This document shows positions 5,676-5,946 of a stretch of DNA of 5,946 bases, piece by piece; positions within the stretch are counted from its first letter, which is position 1, and each line of letters starts with the position of its first letter. This DNA comes from CAZGKX01 sp964525945 (GTDB lineage: Bacteria; Pseudomonadota; Gammaproteobacteria; Legionellales; Legionellaceae). The notes below the pieces were generated by a model. The model was given only the letters and a program-made list of their open reading frames with translations. It was not told the DNA's origin and did not search any database. The DNA is taken from positions 1 to 5,946 of the forward strand of contig CAZGKX010000090.1 in the NCBI GenBank assembly GCA_964525945.1. The letters run 5' to 3'. Both the position numbers and the translations under genes were made by a program.

Positions 5676-5946
5676 TTATTGAAAAAACGCATTGACCTCA
5701 TTATAGGGAATGACATCGCTTGTGAAGTTTTTATATGACCCTTCCGCCAATAACTCCTTAGCAATTTGTCGTATCAAGGTCAACGTTGATCGCATGGGTC
5801 CTGAACCGGTACTAACCCTCTTAACACCCAATTTTTGTAATTCGTTCGTTGTTGGAACACCCGGATTAGCTAGAATATTGATTGGCCCATTAATTTCTTG
5901 AGCAAGTCGAGCAATAATGTTTGGATCGCCAATTCCAGGAACAAAA
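5676..5946 (-). CDS. Isocitrate lyase/PEP mutase family protein, C-terminal part
   Basis: The frame enters from the right edge and ends in TAA at 5676-5678, giving the last 89 residues. The segment begins FVPGIGDPNIIARLAQEI, then PINILANPGVPTTNELQKLG (21-40) and VKRVSTGSGPMRS (41-53). These match the late beta-strands and loops of the alpha/beta barrel of the short isocitrate lyase/PEP mutase superfamily: the 'FvPG..d' strand, the 'gPvNvla.pg' strand, and the 'LGVkRvS.Gs' strand with its following helix. Family members cleave or form C-C or P-C bonds of oxaloacetate-like substrates (methylisocitrate lyase, oxaloacetate hydrolase, carboxyphosphonoenolpyruvate mutase). The catalytic part with the metal-binding acidic residues and the KKxCG-type Cys loop, if present, lies outside the window, so the exact reaction cannot be assigned. 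The end (YNEVNAFFQ) is typical, so only the N-terminal part is missing. Confidence 0.9.
   Translation of the reverse strand, partial: FVPGIGDPNIIARLAQEINGPINILANPGVPTTNELQKLGVKRVSTGSGPMRSTLTLIRQIAKELLAEGSYKNFTSDVIPYNEVNAFFQ

Noticed and set aside
5710..5901. Plus-strand 63-codon frame
   Set aside because: It is antisense to the well-recognised isocitrate lyase/PEP mutase family C-terminus.
1..5946. All minus-strand genes as one operon or defence island
   Set aside because: Gaps of 170-272 bases with separate promoter-like and terminator-like signals, and no nuclease, helicase, toxin-antitoxin or phage-related motifs, do not support a joint system.

Overview
The window is an AT-rich bacterial segment in which every gene I can support lies on the minus strand. 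The mix suggests a gamma-proteobacterium of the Legionella/Coxiella group. It holds a bacterial questin-oxidase-like protein, a short isocitrate lyase/PEP mutase family protein, and three long orphan proteins of the kind that fill accessory regions of Legionella genomes. One orphan ends in a Dot/Icm-like signal and another has a C-terminal glycine-rich membrane hairpin. The assignment is an inference from gene style and is only moderately secure, because no 16S, tRNA or housekeeping marker is present.

Layout from right to left, which is the direction of transcription. (1) 5946-5676: the last 89 residues of an isocitrate lyase/PEP mutase family protein, followed by a terminator-like hairpin. 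(2) 5505-4195: a complete 436-residue questin-oxidase-like (DUF4243) protein. Its ribosome binding site supports the start at 5505. A promoter-like region with repeated GGTTGYAAA boxes lies in front of it. (3) About 4177-4004: a decayed fragment that reads like the C-terminal end of a GNAT acetyltransferase, interrupted by a TGA. (4) 3945-2881: a 354-residue orphan with an acidic C-terminal block. A 9-bp inverted repeat sits just upstream of its start. (5) 2704-1556: a 382-residue orphan, probably a membrane protein with two C-terminal transmembrane helices. (6) 1283-1: an open frame of at least 427 codons that leaves the window and has no domain I recognise.

The gaps of 170 to 272 bases, each with its own plausible ribosome binding site and promoter-like elements, argue against one operon. 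Nothing in the sequence shows that the genes act in one pathway. The best reading is an accessory stretch of independently transcribed genes: two metabolic enzymes, a gene remnant, and three unknowns of which at least one is a reasonable secreted-effector candidate. I see no RNA genes, CRISPR array, insertion sequence, integrase or phage genes.
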